Assembly: GCF_030457605.1 (NCBI RefSeq)
Contig: NZ_JAKDUR010000004.1
Location: 46,703 to 110,702, forward strand
Direction: 5' to 3'
Length of the DNA stretch: 64,000 bases
From: Halomonas sp.
Lineage (GTDB): Bacteria > Pseudomonadota > Gammaproteobacteria > Pseudomonadales > Halomonadaceae
A program made the position numbers and the translations under genes. The notes beneath the pieces were generated by a model, which saw only the letters and a program-made list of their open reading frames with translations, ran no database searches and had not been told where the DNA came from. Positions 1 to 10,690 of the stretch are shown here, in pieces; position 1 is the stretch's first letter, and each line of letters begins with the position of its first letter.

Positions 1-258
1 ACCACGCTTGATCAGCTCGATCAGCACCTCAGGCAACAGGCTGGCCAGTGGGGCAGCCGCAACACGCTCTTTGACCATGCGGCCAGCCCGCTGCAGACCG
101 CTTCACAAGAGCCTCTTGCCGGCGAAGCCGATGCCGCAAAAGACCACCCGCCACGGGATTATGCGGATGGTCAGAACGGCACCCTCTCCGAAGACTTCGG
201 ACTCAAGGCAGAGGCCGACGAAGAAGCGGCTCAGGCGCCCCAGCCGCCGCGCTACTAA
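1..258 (+). CDS. YhcB/ZapG-like protein (DUF1043), C-terminal fragment
   Basis: The first 258 bases read in frame 1 to a TAA stop, giving 85 residues of the end of a protein that starts outside the window. The tail is acidic and holds the segment PPRDYADGQNGTL, which resembles the conserved PRDYSEGASG patch near the end of E. coli YhcB (ZapG), an inner-membrane protein linked to cell envelope growth and division. A glutamine-rich helix precedes it, as in YhcB. The N-terminal membrane anchor cannot be seen. The family call rests on one short motif and on recalled proximity of yhcB to degS/degQ-type genes in other Gammaproteobacteria, so it is moderate only. Confidence 0.6.
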   Translation, partial: TTLDQLDQHLRQQAGQWGSRNTLFDHAASPLQTASQEPLAGEADAAKDHPPRDYADGQNGTLSEDFGLKAEADEEAAQAPQPPRY

Positions 259-267
259 ACAGGATAG

Positions 268-288
268 CCCCGCCATCAGGCGGGGTTG
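268..288 (+). terminator. Hairpin between the yhcB-like gene and nif3
   Basis: A perfect 7-bp stem, CCCCGCC (268-274) and GGCGGGG (279-285) with an ATCA loop, lies just after the stop at 258 and overlaps the end of the convergent nif3. The following T run is weak (TTGT), so it may be an inefficient two-way terminator. Confidence 0.5.
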
Positions 289-1037
289 TCAATATCCACA
301 AAGCGGTGGATCACCCCATATTCTGCTGCCAGCCATTCACCCAGCGCCTGAACGCCATAGCGCTCGGTGGCATGATGACCGGCGGCCAGATAATGAATTC
401 CCAACTCTCGTGCCAGGTGCGTAGTGCGCTCGGAGATTTCACCCGAAACGAACGCCTGAGCACCGCCCTCGTACGCCGCCGCAATCATGTCCTGTGCGCC
501 GCCGGTACACCAGGCAATACGCTCGATATCCCCCACGCCGGGCGCCCTGATCACCATGGGCTCGCGCTCAAGCACCCCGGAAATCTCGCCGGACAGCGCT
601 TCAATGCTCAGCGGTGCTGCGGTTTTTCCCTGCCATAAAAGCCCCTCTCCCAGCTCACCGTCCAGGCAGCGTTCTACACGCCAGCCAAGGCGTTCGGCCA
701 GCTGGGCGTTGTTACCCAGCTCCACATGGGCATCCAGCGGCAAATGATACGCCAGCAGGTTGATGTCGTGACTGAGCAGCGTCTTTATCCGCCGCTGCTT
801 CATGCCGGTCAGCGCCACCGGCTCGTTTTTCCAGAAATAGCCGTGATGCACCAGCACCAGGTCCGCCTCCCAGGCCACCGCTTCGTCGAGCAGCGCCTGA
901 CAGGCCGTTACACCACTCAACACACGGCGCACCCGAGGCCGCCCTTCGACCTGCAAGCCGTTAACGGTAAAATCCTTGAACCGCTGTGCTCCCAGACGCT
1001 GCTCGCACGCCGCCACCAGCGTATCTCGATGAAGCAT
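276..1037 (-). CDS. Nif3-like dinuclear metal centre protein (YbgI family)
   Basis: A 253-residue protein of the Nif3/YbgI (GTP cyclohydrolase I type 2/NIF3) family, which forms ring-shaped hexamers binding two metal ions; the cellular substrate is not settled. Visible signatures are LVHHGYFW near residue 62, a metal-binding His pair, and GHHATERYG near residue 220, the second metal-binding His/Glu cluster. The length matches the usual 245-255 residues. It faces away from the degS-like gene and runs toward the yhcB-like gene. In Pseudomonas a Nif3 gene is also found near algW (from memory). The family call is firm; function is not. Confidence 0.9.
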   Translation of the reverse strand: MLHRDTLVAACEQRLGAQRFKDFTVNGLQVEGRPRVRRVLSGVTACQALLDEAVAWEADLVLVHHGYFWKNEPVALTGMKQRRIKTLLSHDINLLAYHLPLDAHVELGNNAQLAERLGWRVERCLDGELGEGLLWQGKTAAPLSIEALSGEISGVLEREPMVIRAPGVGDIERIAWCTGGAQDMIAAAYEGGAQAFVSGEISERTTHLARELGIHYLAAGHHATERYGVQALGEWLAAEYGVIHRFVDIDNPA

Positions 1038-1229
1038 ATTGCCCCCTTAAAAGATTGTCGTGTCCATTAAGCTACCGGCATGGAAGGTGTTACCATGCGC
1101 GCTATTGTAAAGTCGGCTTCCTGCAGGCGTGAACCCTTGTCCGCGAAGGGCTTTCCGTTAAGTCGTCATCGTCATCCAAAGGAACGTCCTTACGCCAGGA
1201 AACGCCTTTTCAGTCAAGGGAACGTACCT

Positions 1230-2489
1230 ATGCAGCGCTTCGTGTTGCCCTACCTCTGGCCTGTTATTGCCGGCTTACTGCTTGCTGCCCTGCTGCTGTG
1301 GGCTTTTCCCGAACGCCTGCCCAACCCTTTTGCCGAAGAGCCGACGCCGGCGCCTGACGTTAGCGGCACGGCGTTCACTCCAACGTCCGACGATGCTACC
1401 CAGCGCAATGCCCCCGAAGTGCAAAAAGCAGCACCACTCACGCGCGACCAGGGGCCGGCGAGCTATTCAAGCGCCGTACAAAAAGCCGCGCCTGCGGTGG
1501 TCAACGTCTACTCGTCGCGTATCGTCGAGCGTGACCAGCACCCGCTGATGTCCGACCCCTTTTTCCAGCAGTTCTTTGACGGCGATGACACCAGCCACCA
1601 ACGCATGCTTTCCAGCCTTGGGTCGGGCGTGATTGTTAGTCAGGACGGCTATGTACTGACCAACCACCACGTCATCAAGGGTGCCGACCAGATTCAGGTC
1701 GCGCTGCGCGACGGCCGTGAAACGCTGGCAACCGTCATCGGCACCGACCCGGAAAGCGACCTGGCCGTGCTGCGTATTCCGCTGGACAACCTGCCCAGCA
1801 TCAAGCTGAGCAACTCGGAAGACGTGGCAGTGGGAGACGTAGCCCTTGCCATCGGTAACCCGTTTGGCGTCGGCCAGACGGTGACCATGGGGATTATCAG
1901 CGCCACAGGCCGCAGTCATCTGGGGCTGAATGCCTACGAGGACTTCATCCAGACCGATGCAGCGATCAACCCCGGCAACTCCGGTGGCGCCCTGGTCAAC
2001 CCGGACGGAGCGCTGGTGGGCATCAACACGGCGATTTTTTCACGCTCGGGAGGATCACAAGGCATCGGCTTTGCCATTCCGGCCAACCTGGCGCACGGCA
2101 TTCTTGATGAGCTGGTCACCCAGGGCCGCGTGATTCGCGGCTGGCTGGGCATCGAGGCGCAGGCGTTGTCCCGGGAGCTGGCGGCGTCTTTCGGGCTGCG
2201 CACTCCCCAGGGAATGATCGTGGCAGGCGTCATCAAGGATGGCCCGGCCGCCCGTGCCGGCCTGCAACCCGGTGATGTACTGCTCGCCCTTGACGGCGAG
2301 CCGATACTCGATGCACGCACCACCATGAGCGATATCGCCGAGCTTACGCCCGGCGAAACCCTGGCGTTAACCATTGTGCGCAGCGGCAAGAAACAGCGCA
2401 TCGAACTGACCGTCGGTGAGCGCCCCGCACCGAGTCAGCCACAGCAGCAGCCTGCCCAGCAGGAGTCGCGCCAGACCTCGCGCCCCTAG
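1230..2489 (+). CDS. algW: DegS/AlgW-type periplasmic serine protease
   Basis: Inner-membrane-anchored S1C protease that in relatives senses misfolded outer-membrane proteins and cuts the anti-sigma factor RseA/MucA to start the sigma-E (AlgU) envelope response. I place the start at 1230: an upstream frame exists from 1080, but its 50 residues are Arg-rich and unlike the family, whereas the 1230 start gives a membrane segment at residues 7-24 and has AAGGGA upstream. The triad is visible as His147 (TNHHVI), Asp177 (ESDLAVL) and Ser251 (PGNSGG). One PDZ domain follows at about 305-400, then a Gln-rich tail. One PDZ favours DegS/AlgW over DegP/DegQ. At 419 residues it is longer than E. coli DegS (355). 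Confidence 0.9.
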   Translation: MQRFVLPYLWPVIAGLLLAALLLWAFPERLPNPFAEEPTPAPDVSGTAFTPTSDDATQRNAPEVQKAAPLTRDQGPASYSSAVQKAAPAVVNVYSSRIVERDQHPLMSDPFFQQFFDGDDTSHQRMLSSLGSGVIVSQDGYVLTNHHVIKGADQIQVALRDGRETLATVIGTDPESDLAVLRIPLDNLPSIKLSNSEDVAVGDVALAIGNPFGVGQTVTMGIISATGRSHLGLNAYEDFIQTDAAINPGNSGGALVNPDGALVGINTAIFSRSGGSQGIGFAIPANLAHGILDELVTQGRVIRGWLGIEAQALSRELAASFGLRTPQGMIVAGVIKDGPAARAGLQPGDVLLALDGEPILDARTTMSDIAELTPGETLALTIVRSGKKQRIELTVGERPAPSQPQQQPAQQESRQTSRP

Positions 2490-2495
2490 CGGCGC

Positions 2496-2526
2496 AGACG
2501 CCTGATTTTACAGGTGTCTATTTTTT
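2496..2526. terminator. Terminator between algW and hisD
   Basis: AGACGCCTG (2496-2504) pairs with CAGGTGTCT (2511-2519) with one G-U pair and an ATTTTA loop, followed by a run of T to 2526. It ends the plus-strand algW transcript and overlaps the last codons of the convergent hisD. Confidence 0.8.
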
Positions 2527-3837
2527 CAGACGATACTCGGCCGAACGCGCGTGGGCTGTCAGCGACTCGCCTCGCGCCAGCACCGAGGCTATCTCGCCCA
2601 GGGAAGAGGCGCCGTCTGCCGAGCAATGAATCAGCGAGGAGCGTTTCTGGAAGTCGTACACGCCGAGCGGTGAGGAAAAACGCGCAGTACCCGAGGTCGG
2701 CAACACGTGATTGGGGCCGGCACAGTAGTCGCCCAGCGCCTCTGCGGTATAGCGCCCCATGAAAATCGCCCCGGCGTGGCGAATATTACCCAGCCAGCCC
2801 TCGGGGTCGGCCACCGAAAGCTCCAGATGCTCGGGCGCGATACGATTGATCAGCGCCAGCGCTTCCTTTTCATCTGCGCAGTGAATCAGCGCGCCGCGTG
2901 CGCCGAGCGAAGCCCGGATAATCTCTTCACGCTCAAGCGTGGGCAGCAAACGCTCGATGGACGCTTCCACGGCATCCAGCTGCGCCTGGTCCCAGCTGAC
3001 CATGATGGCCTGGGCGTCTTCATCGTGCTCGGCCTGGGAAAACAGGTCCATGGCCAGCCAGTCGGGATCGGTATCACCGTCGGCCACGATCAGGATTTCC
3101 GACGGCCCGGCAATCATGTCGATGCCCACCTGGCCGAATACCGCACGCTTGGCGGTCGCTACATAGATATTGCCCGGCCCGACAATCTTGTCCACCCGCG
3201 GCACTGTTTCCGTGCCATAGGCCAGCGCCGCTACCGCCTGGGCACCGCCAATAGTGAAAACATGGTCTACGCCGGCAAGATGCGCAGCCGCCAGTACCAA
3301 TTCGTTGAGCACGCCATCAGGCGTGGGCACGACCATGACGATTTCCCGGACGCCGGCGACATGTGCCGGAATCGCATTCATCAATACCGAAGACGGATAG
3401 GCCGCCTTGCCACCGGGCACGTAGATACCCGCGCGATCAAGGGGGGTTACCTGCTGACCAAGCACGGTGCCGTCGGCCTCGGTGTACTGCCAGGACTCGG
3501 GTTTTTGGCGCTCGTGATAACGACGGATGCGTTCGGCGGCAGCAGCCAGCGCCTCGCGCTGCTCGTCGGGCAGGCCGTTAAACGCCTGCTCCAGACGCTC
3601 GGGCGTAAGCGTCAGCTCCTGCATCGCGCTCGCCGCCAGCCGGTCAAAGCGGTTGGTCGCTTCGATAACGGCAGCATCGCCGCGGGTTTTCACGCTGTCC
3701 AGAATCTCGGCCACCCGTGCCTGCACGGCCTGATCGGATACGCCATCCCAATCCAGCAGGGCATTCAGACGCTGATCAAACGCGTCGTCCCGGGTAGATA
3801 ATCGGGCAATGCCCGCTGGGCTCGCCGTCGCGCTCAT
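2518..3837 (-). CDS. hisD: Histidinol dehydrogenase
   Basis: Catalyses the last two steps of histidine synthesis, L-histidinol to L-histidine with 2 NAD+. The 439-residue length is normal. Family segments are seen in order: [15 protein letters not shown] (about 136), the nucleotide-site stretch [12 protein letters not shown] (about 220), DMIAGPSEI (about 239) and the C-terminal [13 protein letters not shown] (about 370), which carries catalytic and zinc-site residues. A GAGGT ribosome site sits 6 bases before the ATG. It is the last gene of the mla-murA-hisGD row, 48 bases after hisG. hisC, which lies between algW and hisD in Pseudomonas, is absent here. Confidence 0.97.
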   Translation of the reverse strand: MSATASPAGIARLSTRDDAFDQRLNALLDWDGVSDQAVQARVAEILDSVKTRGDAAVIEATNRFDRLAASAMQELTLTPERLEQAFNGLPDEQREALAAAAERIRRYHERQKPESWQYTEADGTVLGQQVTPLDRAGIYVPGGKAAYPSSVLMNAIPAHVAGVREIVMVVPTPDGVLNELVLAAAHLAGVDHVFTIGGAQAVAALAYGTETVPRVDKIVGPGNIYVATAKRAVFGQVGIDMIAGPSEILIVADGDTDPDWLAMDLFSQAEHDEDAQAIMVSWDQAQLDAVEASIERLLPTLEREEIIRASLGARGALIHCADEKEALALINRIAPEHLELSVADPEGWLGNIRHAGAIFMGRYTAEALGDYCAGPNHVLPTSGTARFSSPLGVYDFQKRSSLIHCSADGASSLGEIASVLARGESLTAHARSAEYRLKK

Positions 3838-3885
3838 AAGTGACCTCGTATAGAAAACAGACAGAAAAACAACAAGGAACCCCGA

Positions 3886-4545
3886 TCAGGCCTGCGCCTC
3901 ACCGGCCAGCTGACGGGTTTTGACGGCGGACTCCAGGCGCTCGATCAGCGGCTTGATCTGCGCGTGCTTCATGGTCATGGAGGCCTTGTTGACCACCAGC
4001 CGAGTACTGATGTGGTCAATCAATTCACGCGGCTCCATACCGTTGGCACGCAGGGTGTTGCCGGTATCCACAATATCGATGATTTCGTCGGCCAGGTTCA
4101 TGATCGGCGCCAGCTCCATGGCGCCATAAAGCTTGATCACTTCGGCCTGAATGCCCTGCTCGGCATAGTAGCGCCGCGCCACGTTGACAAACTTGGTGGC
4201 TACCCGACGCCGAGCCCGGCCGGGCGACTCGCTCCGGGCACCGGCTGTCATTAGCCGGCAACGGGCAATCTTCAGGTCAAGCGGCTCATACAGACTGTCG
4301 GTACCGTGCTCAAGCAGCACATCCTTGCCGGCAATGCCCATGTCTGCCGCACCCAGCTGCACGTAAGTGGGTACATCCGTCGCACGGATCACTATCAGTT
4401 TGACGTTCGCCAGATTGGTATCAAACAGCAGCTTGCGGCTTTTGCTCAAATCTTCTGCCGGGGTAATCCCCGCATCGGCCAGAAGCGGCAGGGTTTCATC
4501 CAGTATGCGCCCTTTGGAAAGCGCTAAAATCAGTTGCTTGCTCAT
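3886..4545 (-). CDS. hisG: ATP phosphoribosyltransferase, short form
   Basis: First enzyme of histidine synthesis, joining ATP and PRPP. The protein has 219 residues and lacks the C-terminal histidine-binding domain of the long (about 300-residue) form. Short-form HisG is inactive alone and works as a hetero-octamer with HisZ; a hisZ gene is present in this window at 47246-48439. Recognisable parts are [11 protein letters not shown] at the N terminus and [16 protein letters not shown], the PRPP loop, near residue 155. It sits 43 bases after murA and 48 before hisD, as in Pseudomonas. Confidence 0.96.
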   Translation of the reverse strand: MSKQLILALSKGRILDETLPLLADAGITPAEDLSKSRKLLFDTNLANVKLIVIRATDVPTYVQLGAADMGIAGKDVLLEHGTDSLYEPLDLKIARCRLMTAGARSESPGRARRRVATKFVNVARRYYAEQGIQAEVIKLYGAMELAPIMNLADEIIDIVDTGNTLRANGMEPRELIDHISTRLVVNKASMTMKHAQIKPLIERLESAVKTRQLAGEAQA

Positions 4546-4588
4546 GGTTGTCGCCCATCGTTATCGCATGGTGTGTCCGAGATACGGT

Positions 4589-6113
<1,525 letters not shown>

Positions 6114-6206
6114 GAGCGGAAAACTCCTTTGAAACCGTCGGGGAAAGAAAACAGCGGCCATGATAAAGAAAAGCCCGCGCTTTGGCGATTGGCGCATTAC
6201 CCCGGC

Positions 6207-6533
6207 TTATTTATTCGGCTGAGCAAACAGGGCATCAAGCTCGGCGAGGCTGGCCAGCCGCTGCAGGGGTTCGGAAAGCCGGATCTGCTCAATCGTGATC
6301 CGGCACGCCCGGCATGCGCGCAGCCATTGCAACAGCACGCTGATGGCCGCACTGCTGGCCTTTTCGACACCGCGAAAATCCAACGTAAGCGCAGGCTTCT
6401 CCGGGCGCTCAAGCCAGCGCTGACCGGCCTCGGCCAGCGCCGCGGCCACGCCCGCCCCAAGGTTGCCGCTGACTTCAAGCGCAGCTTCCTGCGCGGTCAG
6501 CGATACGTCTTGCCGGGAGAACAGCGTCGTCAC
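6207..6533 (-). CDS. mlaB: STAS-domain protein MlaB
   Basis: Cytoplasmic STAS-domain subunit of the MlaFEDB ABC complex, which moves phospholipids between the inner and outer membrane. The 108 residues contain the STAS core LTLDFRGVEKASSAAISVLL (about 49-68), in which the threonine often found before the serine pair is not obvious. The start is GTG at 6533, overlapping the mlaC stop by 4 bases (GTGA), which suggests translational coupling. Sequence conservation in this subunit is normally low, so position in the operon is a large part of the evidence. Confidence 0.88.
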   Translation of the reverse strand: MTTLFSRQDVSLTAQEAALEVSGNLGAGVAAALAEAGQRWLERPEKPALTLDFRGVEKASSAAISVLLQWLRACRACRITIEQIRLSEPLQRLASLAELDALFAQPNK

Positions 6534-7174
6534 CCGTTGCCTCCGCTCTCCAGCTCATCAACGCCAACGCCTGGCGACCAGTGGCGAATAACCGCGTCAT
6601 AATCGCGATTATTGTCACGCATGGCCTGGTCAAACTGGTTGCGGAACGTCAGCCCCAGATTGATGCCGTTGACAATCACGTTGACGACCCGCCACTCGTT
6701 GTCAGACAGGCGCAGGCTGTAGCTGACCGGATAGACATCGCCGTTGTTGGCGACAATTTCCATCTTCACGCTGGTCTGGTCGTCGTAACGTTGAGGGCGC
6801 TGGTCATCGATCACGCGCAGCTCGTCGTAATCGAAAGTGACAAGCCCCTTGGTATAGGTGTCAATCAGCGTCTGCCGGAAAACGTCCACAAAACGGCGGC
6901 GCTGTTCGGGCGAGGCATTGCGGAAATAGCTGCCCATGACGCTGGCGCCGATATAGCGAAAATCGGCTACCTCGTCGAGGCTTTCGTCCACCAGCTTTTT
7001 GAGCTCGTCAACGTTATTGGCGTAGTAGTCCTCGCGGGCGTCAAGATCCGCCATGAAGCCGGTAATGTTGTCCCGGATCAGCGCCTCGGGCGTTTGCTCC
7101 TGAGCATATAGCGGCACACTCAGTGCGACGGAAGCGGCCAGAATGCCGCTGCTCAGCCAGTGTTTGATAGTCAT
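6530..7174 (-). CDS. mlaC: Periplasmic phospholipid-binding protein MlaC
   Basis: Soluble periplasmic carrier that ferries phospholipids between the MlaA complex in the outer membrane and MlaD in the inner membrane. The 214 residues begin with a signal peptide (hydrophobic core about residues 9-20, cleavage near SVPLYA-QE). The MlaC/Ttg2D fold is suggested by NITGFMADLD, SPEQRRRFVDVFRQ and VNVIVNGINLGLTFRNQF. It is separated from mlaD by 93 bases with a small hairpin, and overlaps mlaB by 4 bases. Confidence 0.95.
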   Translation of the reverse strand: MTIKHWLSSGILAASVALSVPLYAQEQTPEALIRDNITGFMADLDAREDYYANNVDELKKLVDESLDEVADFRYIGASVMGSYFRNASPEQRRRFVDVFRQTLIDTYTKGLVTFDYDELRVIDDQRPQRYDDQTSVKMEIVANNGDVYPVSYSLRLSDNEWRVVNVIVNGINLGLTFRNQFDQAMRDNNRDYDAVIRHWSPGVGVDELESGGNG

Positions 7175-7246
7175 GGCGTCTCCTCGTTTCTCGTTAGCCT
7201 GCGATGCATCACGGGCAGGCTGATGGCATAACCCTTGAGCCGGCCC

Positions 7247-7262
7247 GGCACGCTCTCGTGCC
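7247..7262 (-). other. Stem-loop between mlaD and mlaC
   Basis: GGCACG and CGTGCC form a perfect 6-bp stem with a 4-base loop a few bases after the mlaD stop. No T run follows, so it is more likely an mRNA stability or spacing element than a terminator. Confidence 0.4.
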
Positions 7263-7267
7263 CTTAT

Positions 7268-7732
7268 CTAGTCTTTGACCATGCTTGAGACAAACTGTTG
7301 TATCAGTTCTTCAAGCACCAGCGCCGACTGGGTATCGCGGATGGTATCGCCATCTTCCAGCGCCTCCGGGTCTCCCCCCACGCTCAGGCCGACGTACTGC
7401 TCACCCAGCAGGCCGGCCGTCAGAATGGCAGCGGTGGTATCCCGGGAAAGTTGGCCCTCCAACTCGCTGTCCAGACGCATTTTCACCCGGGCATCAAACC
7501 ACTGCGTATCCAGGTCTATGGACTCAACCCGGCCAACGGTCACGCCGGCCATGGTAACCCGGGCACGGGGCTTCAACGTGCCGATATTGGCAAAATTGGC
7601 CTCCAGCTGAAATGTCTCCGAGGGCGCACCCAGCGTCAGACCGCTGACGCGCAGGCCAAGAAAAACCAGCCCCAGAATGCCGGCAAGGATGAAAAGCCCC
7701 ACCCCGAACTCTACGGTTTTACTGCGTTGCAT
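7268..7732 (-). CDS. mlaD: MCE-domain lipid transport protein MlaD
   Basis: Single-pass inner-membrane protein whose MCE domain forms a hexameric ring on the periplasmic face of MlaFEDB. The 154 residues show a membrane helix at about 8-27 (FGVGLFILAGILGLVFLGLR) and the MCE core from about residue 40, including ANIGTLKPRARVTMAGVTVG and the LLGEQYVGLSVGG segment. Sixteen bases separate it from mlaE. Confidence 0.95.
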   Translation of the reverse strand: MQRSKTVEFGVGLFILAGILGLVFLGLRVSGLTLGAPSETFQLEANFANIGTLKPRARVTMAGVTVGRVESIDLDTQWFDARVKMRLDSELEGQLSRDTTAAILTAGLLGEQYVGLSVGGDPEALEDGDTIRDTQSALVLEELIQQFVSSMVKD

Positions 7733-7748
7733 GCACCTGCTCCCGCGT

Positions 7749-8552
7749 TTAAAGGCCGCCGAACATGACGGCGGTTAGCACAAAGTCCAGCCCCAGCACT
7801 GCAAGCGAGGAATACACCACGGTGCGCGTTGTGGCTCGGGAAATTCCTTCTGATGTGGGAATCAGGTCGTAGCCCTGAAAAACCGCAATCCAGGTCACCA
7901 CCAGGGCAAACACCAGACTTTTGATCATGCCGTTACCCACATCGGCAAAAAACGCCACGCTGGACTGCATATTGCTCCAGTAGGAACCCTCGGACACGCC
8001 CAGCCACTGAACGCCCACCAGATAGCCGCCCCAGATACCCACGACGCTGAAACCGATCGTCAACAGCGGCAGCGAAACAAAGCCCGCCCACAGGCGCGGC
8101 GCTACCACGCGGCGAAGCGGATCCACGCCGATCATTTCCATGCTGGTCAGCTGTTCGGTGGCCTTCATCAGGCCGATCTCGGCGGTCAGTGCCGACCCCG
8201 CACGCCCAGCAAACAAAAGCGCTGCCACCACCGGCGCCAGCTCGCGCAGAAGCGAAAGCGACACCATCTGCCCCAACGCCTGTTCAGCGCCAAAATCAAT
8301 CAGGATGGTATAACCCTGCAATGCCAGCACCATGCCGATAAAAAGCCCCGACACCAGCACGATGGCAAGGGACAAAACGCCCACAAAGTGCATCTGCCGC
8401 AGCCACAGGCGCAAGCCTTCGCCCGAAGGCACGCCGACCACAGACCGAGCAACGAAGATGCTCGCCCGCCCCAGCGCCTCGATCACGCTACAGCCGCGTC
8501 GCCCCAACCGGACGATTGACGCCACCAGTCTCGAAAACAGTCGCAGGAACAT
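7749..8552 (-). CDS. mlaE: Phospholipid ABC permease MlaE
   Basis: Integral membrane permease of the MlaFEDB complex, 267 residues with about five to six hydrophobic segments (for example [20 protein letters not shown] at about 57-76). Family signatures include [24 protein letters not shown] (about 115-138, abbreviated match) and the coupling-helix region [11 protein letters not shown]. The gene directly abuts the mlaF stop with no spacer. Confidence 0.96.
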   Translation of the reverse strand: MFLRLFSRLVASIVRLGRRGCSVIEALGRASIFVARSVVGVPSGEGLRLWLRQMHFVGVLSLAIVLVSGLFIGMVLALQGYTILIDFGAEQALGQMVSLSLLRELAPVVAALLFAGRAGSALTAEIGLMKATEQLTSMEMIGVDPLRRVVAPRLWAGFVSLPLLTIGFSVVGIWGGYLVGVQWLGVSEGSYWSNMQSSVAFFADVGNGMIKSLVFALVVTWIAVFQGYDLIPTSEGISRATTRTVVYSSLAVLGLDFVLTAVMFGGL

Positions 8553-9380
8553 TCAGCCCGTCCTCGTTGTGGTTGTCGGATCGGCGCCGAGTATGTCGCG
8601 GTAAAACGGCGGGGCCGGATAGTGAAACGGCACAGGACCGTCGGGTTCGCCGTGCATGAATTGGCTGACCCGTGGGTCCTCGTGGGTATCAAGTGAGGCC
8701 GGCGTACCGTGAGCCACAATCTCGCCGTCGGCGATCAGGTACAAATAGTCAGCGATACTCATGGTTTCCTTGATGTCGTGAGACACTACCACCGAGGTCA
8801 GTGCCATTGCCTCGCTCAGGCGTTTGATAAGCTGCACCAGCACGCCCATGGCGATCGGATCCTGACCCACAAACGGCTCGTCATAGAGAATCAGTTCGGG
8901 GTCCAGCACCACGGCACGCGCCAACGCCACCCGGCGAGCCATGCCGCCGGAAAGCTCTGCCGACGTCAGCGCATGTGCGCCGCGCAGCCCTACCGCCTGC
9001 AGTTTGAGCAGCACGATATCGCGGATCATGGCATCGGGCAGGTCGGTATGCACGCGCAGCGGAAAGGCCACGTTTTCAAACACGTCCAGGTCCGAAAACA
9101 GCGCGCCGCTTTGAAACAACATCCCCATTCGCCGGCGCAGCGCAAAAAGCGCCTTGCGCGACAAACGATGCACGTCCTGACCGTCGATCAGCACACGCCC
9201 CTTATCCGGGGTCAGCTGGCCGCCGATCAGCTTGAGCAGCGTGGTTTTTCCTGTGCCGCTGGGGCCCATGATGGCCGTGATCCTGCCGCGCGGAATGGTC
9301 AGATTGACTCCACGAAAAATGGCGCGCCCCCCGCGGGAAAAGTGCAGGTCTTCCACTTCAATAAAAGCCGAATTCGTCAT
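8553..9380 (-). CDS. mlaF: Phospholipid ABC transporter ATPase MlaF
   Basis: ATP-binding subunit of the Mla phospholipid transporter, 275 residues. Walker A GPSGTGKTT lies near residue 40, the signature LSGGMARRVALARA near 144, Walker B LILYDEPFVGQDP near 163 and the H-loop VVSHD near 198. The C-terminal extension of about 30 residues is of the type that clasps the neighbouring MlaF subunit. It is the first gene of the operon and stands back to back with kdsD across a 280-base gap. Confidence 0.96.
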   Translation of the reverse strand: MTNSAFIEVEDLHFSRGGRAIFRGVNLTIPRGRITAIMGPSGTGKTTLLKLIGGQLTPDKGRVLIDGQDVHRLSRKALFALRRRMGMLFQSGALFSDLDVFENVAFPLRVHTDLPDAMIRDIVLLKLQAVGLRGAHALTSAELSGGMARRVALARAVVLDPELILYDEPFVGQDPIAMGVLVQLIKRLSEAMALTSVVVSHDIKETMSIADYLYLIADGEIVAHGTPASLDTHEDPRVSQFMHGEPDGPVPFHYPAPPFYRDILGADPTTTTRTG

Positions 9381-9660
9381 GGCACACTCGCTTGATTCAA
9401 AAATATCCGTTTTGTCATCTGGCCCGGGTCATTCGGCAGCACGGCAAAAACAGGTTATCGAACAGCGTATTCTAACGCGTTATACTCTCGGGAATCTACG
9501 TGTCGGCGCCACAAAAGAAAACCCTCGGGCAAGCCGCCACGCGATGTTACGATAAAACAAGGCACCGAGATGCCCGTTTTTTCATATCTGTAACGGTCCA
9601 TCAACGGTACATACAGCTGCCATATACCCTTGCGCAGCGCTTAACATCAAGAGCCACGCC
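9381..9660. promoter_or_regulatory. Divergent mlaF/kdsD promoter region
   Basis: A 280-base gene-free stretch between two operons pointing outward. Candidate -10 boxes are TATACT (9481-9486) for the plus strand and TAGAAT read on the minus strand (9469-9474), almost back to back, but neither has a good -35 box. A weak hairpin followed by six T lies near 9565-9585. Promoters must be here, but their exact place is uncertain. Confidence 0.45.
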
Positions 9661-10647
9661 ATGCCCTACGCAACCGCCAATCCAGACGCTCTGCGCGATA
9701 GCGCGCTGCGCACCCTGACCATCGAACAGGCCGCTATCGATGGCCTCAAGGCCAAGCTGGACGGTCAGTTTGACCGCGCCTGCGAGCTGATACTCGCCTG
9801 CCAGGGGCGCGTGGTAGTGACCGGCATGGGCAAGTCCGGCCATATCGGCGGCAAACTGGCCGCCACCCTGGCCAGCACCGGCACACCAGCCTTTTTTGTT
9901 CATCCCGGCGAAGCCAGCCACGGGGATCTGGGCATGATCACCCGCGCTGACGTGGTGTTGGCGCTTTCCAACTCGGGAGAAACCGGCGAAGTCACCGCCC
10001 TGCTGCCACTGCTCAAGCGCCTTGGCGTACCGCTGGTGAGCATGACCGGCCGCCCCGATTCAACGCTTGCCCGCCACGCCGATGCCCACCTGGACAGCGG
10101 CGTTGAGCGCGAGGCCTGCCCTCTGGATCTGGCCCCGACCAGCTCCACTACTGCCGCGCTGGCACTGGGCGATGCACTGGCGGTAGCGCTTCTGGAAGCA
10201 CGCGGATTTACTGCCGAGCAGTTTGCCCTTTCGCACCCCGGCGGCAGCCTCGGCAAGCGTCTGCTGCTCCGCGTTCAGAACATCATGCACAGCGGCGAAC
10301 GACTGCCTCAGGTAGCGCTGGGCAGCCCCCTGCGCGATGCGCTTTTGGAAATCACCCGCCAGGGGCTCGGGTTTACCTGCGTAGTGGCGCCCGACGGCAC
10401 GCTTGCCGGGGTCTATACCGACGGCGATTTGCGCCGTACGCTGGATCAGCATCAGGACGTACTCAGCCTGACCGTCGACGACGTCATGACCTGCCCCGGC
10501 AAACGCATAGCCCCCGACGTGCTTGCCGCCGAAGCAGTGCGTATCATGGAAGACGGCAAGATTACCGCCCTGGCGGTGGTTGACCCCCAGGGGCACCCCG
10601 TCGGCGCGCTGCACATGCACGATCTGCTTGCCAGCGGCGTCATCTAG
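9661..10647 (+). CDS. kdsD: D-arabinose 5-phosphate isomerase
   Basis: Interconverts ribulose 5-phosphate and arabinose 5-phosphate, the first step to Kdo for LPS. The 328 residues carry a SIS domain (about 40-175, with VVTGMGKSGHIGGKLAATLA and HPGEASHGDLGM) and two CBS domains at the C terminus (about 205-325). It heads a ten-gene operon and is followed by kdsC after 43 bases, the same order as in Pseudomonas and E. coli (yrb cluster). Confidence 0.97.
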   Translation: MPYATANPDALRDSALRTLTIEQAAIDGLKAKLDGQFDRACELILACQGRVVVTGMGKSGHIGGKLAATLASTGTPAFFVHPGEASHGDLGMITRADVVLALSNSGETGEVTALLPLLKRLGVPLVSMTGRPDSTLARHADAHLDSGVEREACPLDLAPTSSTTAALALGDALAVALLEARGFTAEQFALSHPGGSLGKRLLLRVQNIMHSGERLPQVALGSPLRDALLEITRQGLGFTCVVAPDGTLAGVYTDGDLRRTLDQHQDVLSLTVDDVMTCPGKRIAPDVLAAEAVRIMEDGKITALAVVDPQGHPVGALHMHDLLASGVI

Positions 10648-10690
10648 TGCCGGCAGCCACGCTTTCGGCTTAACGATTTTCGGAGTCTGT

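Noticed and set aside
1080..1229. N-terminal extension of the algW frame from an ATG at 1080
   Set aside because: The 50 extra residues are basic and would bury the membrane anchor; the ATG at 1230 has a ribosome site and gives a normal DegS-type N terminus.
2707..3801. A 364-codon open frame on the plus strand opposite hisD
   Set aside because: Shadow of hisD with no start signal and no resemblance.
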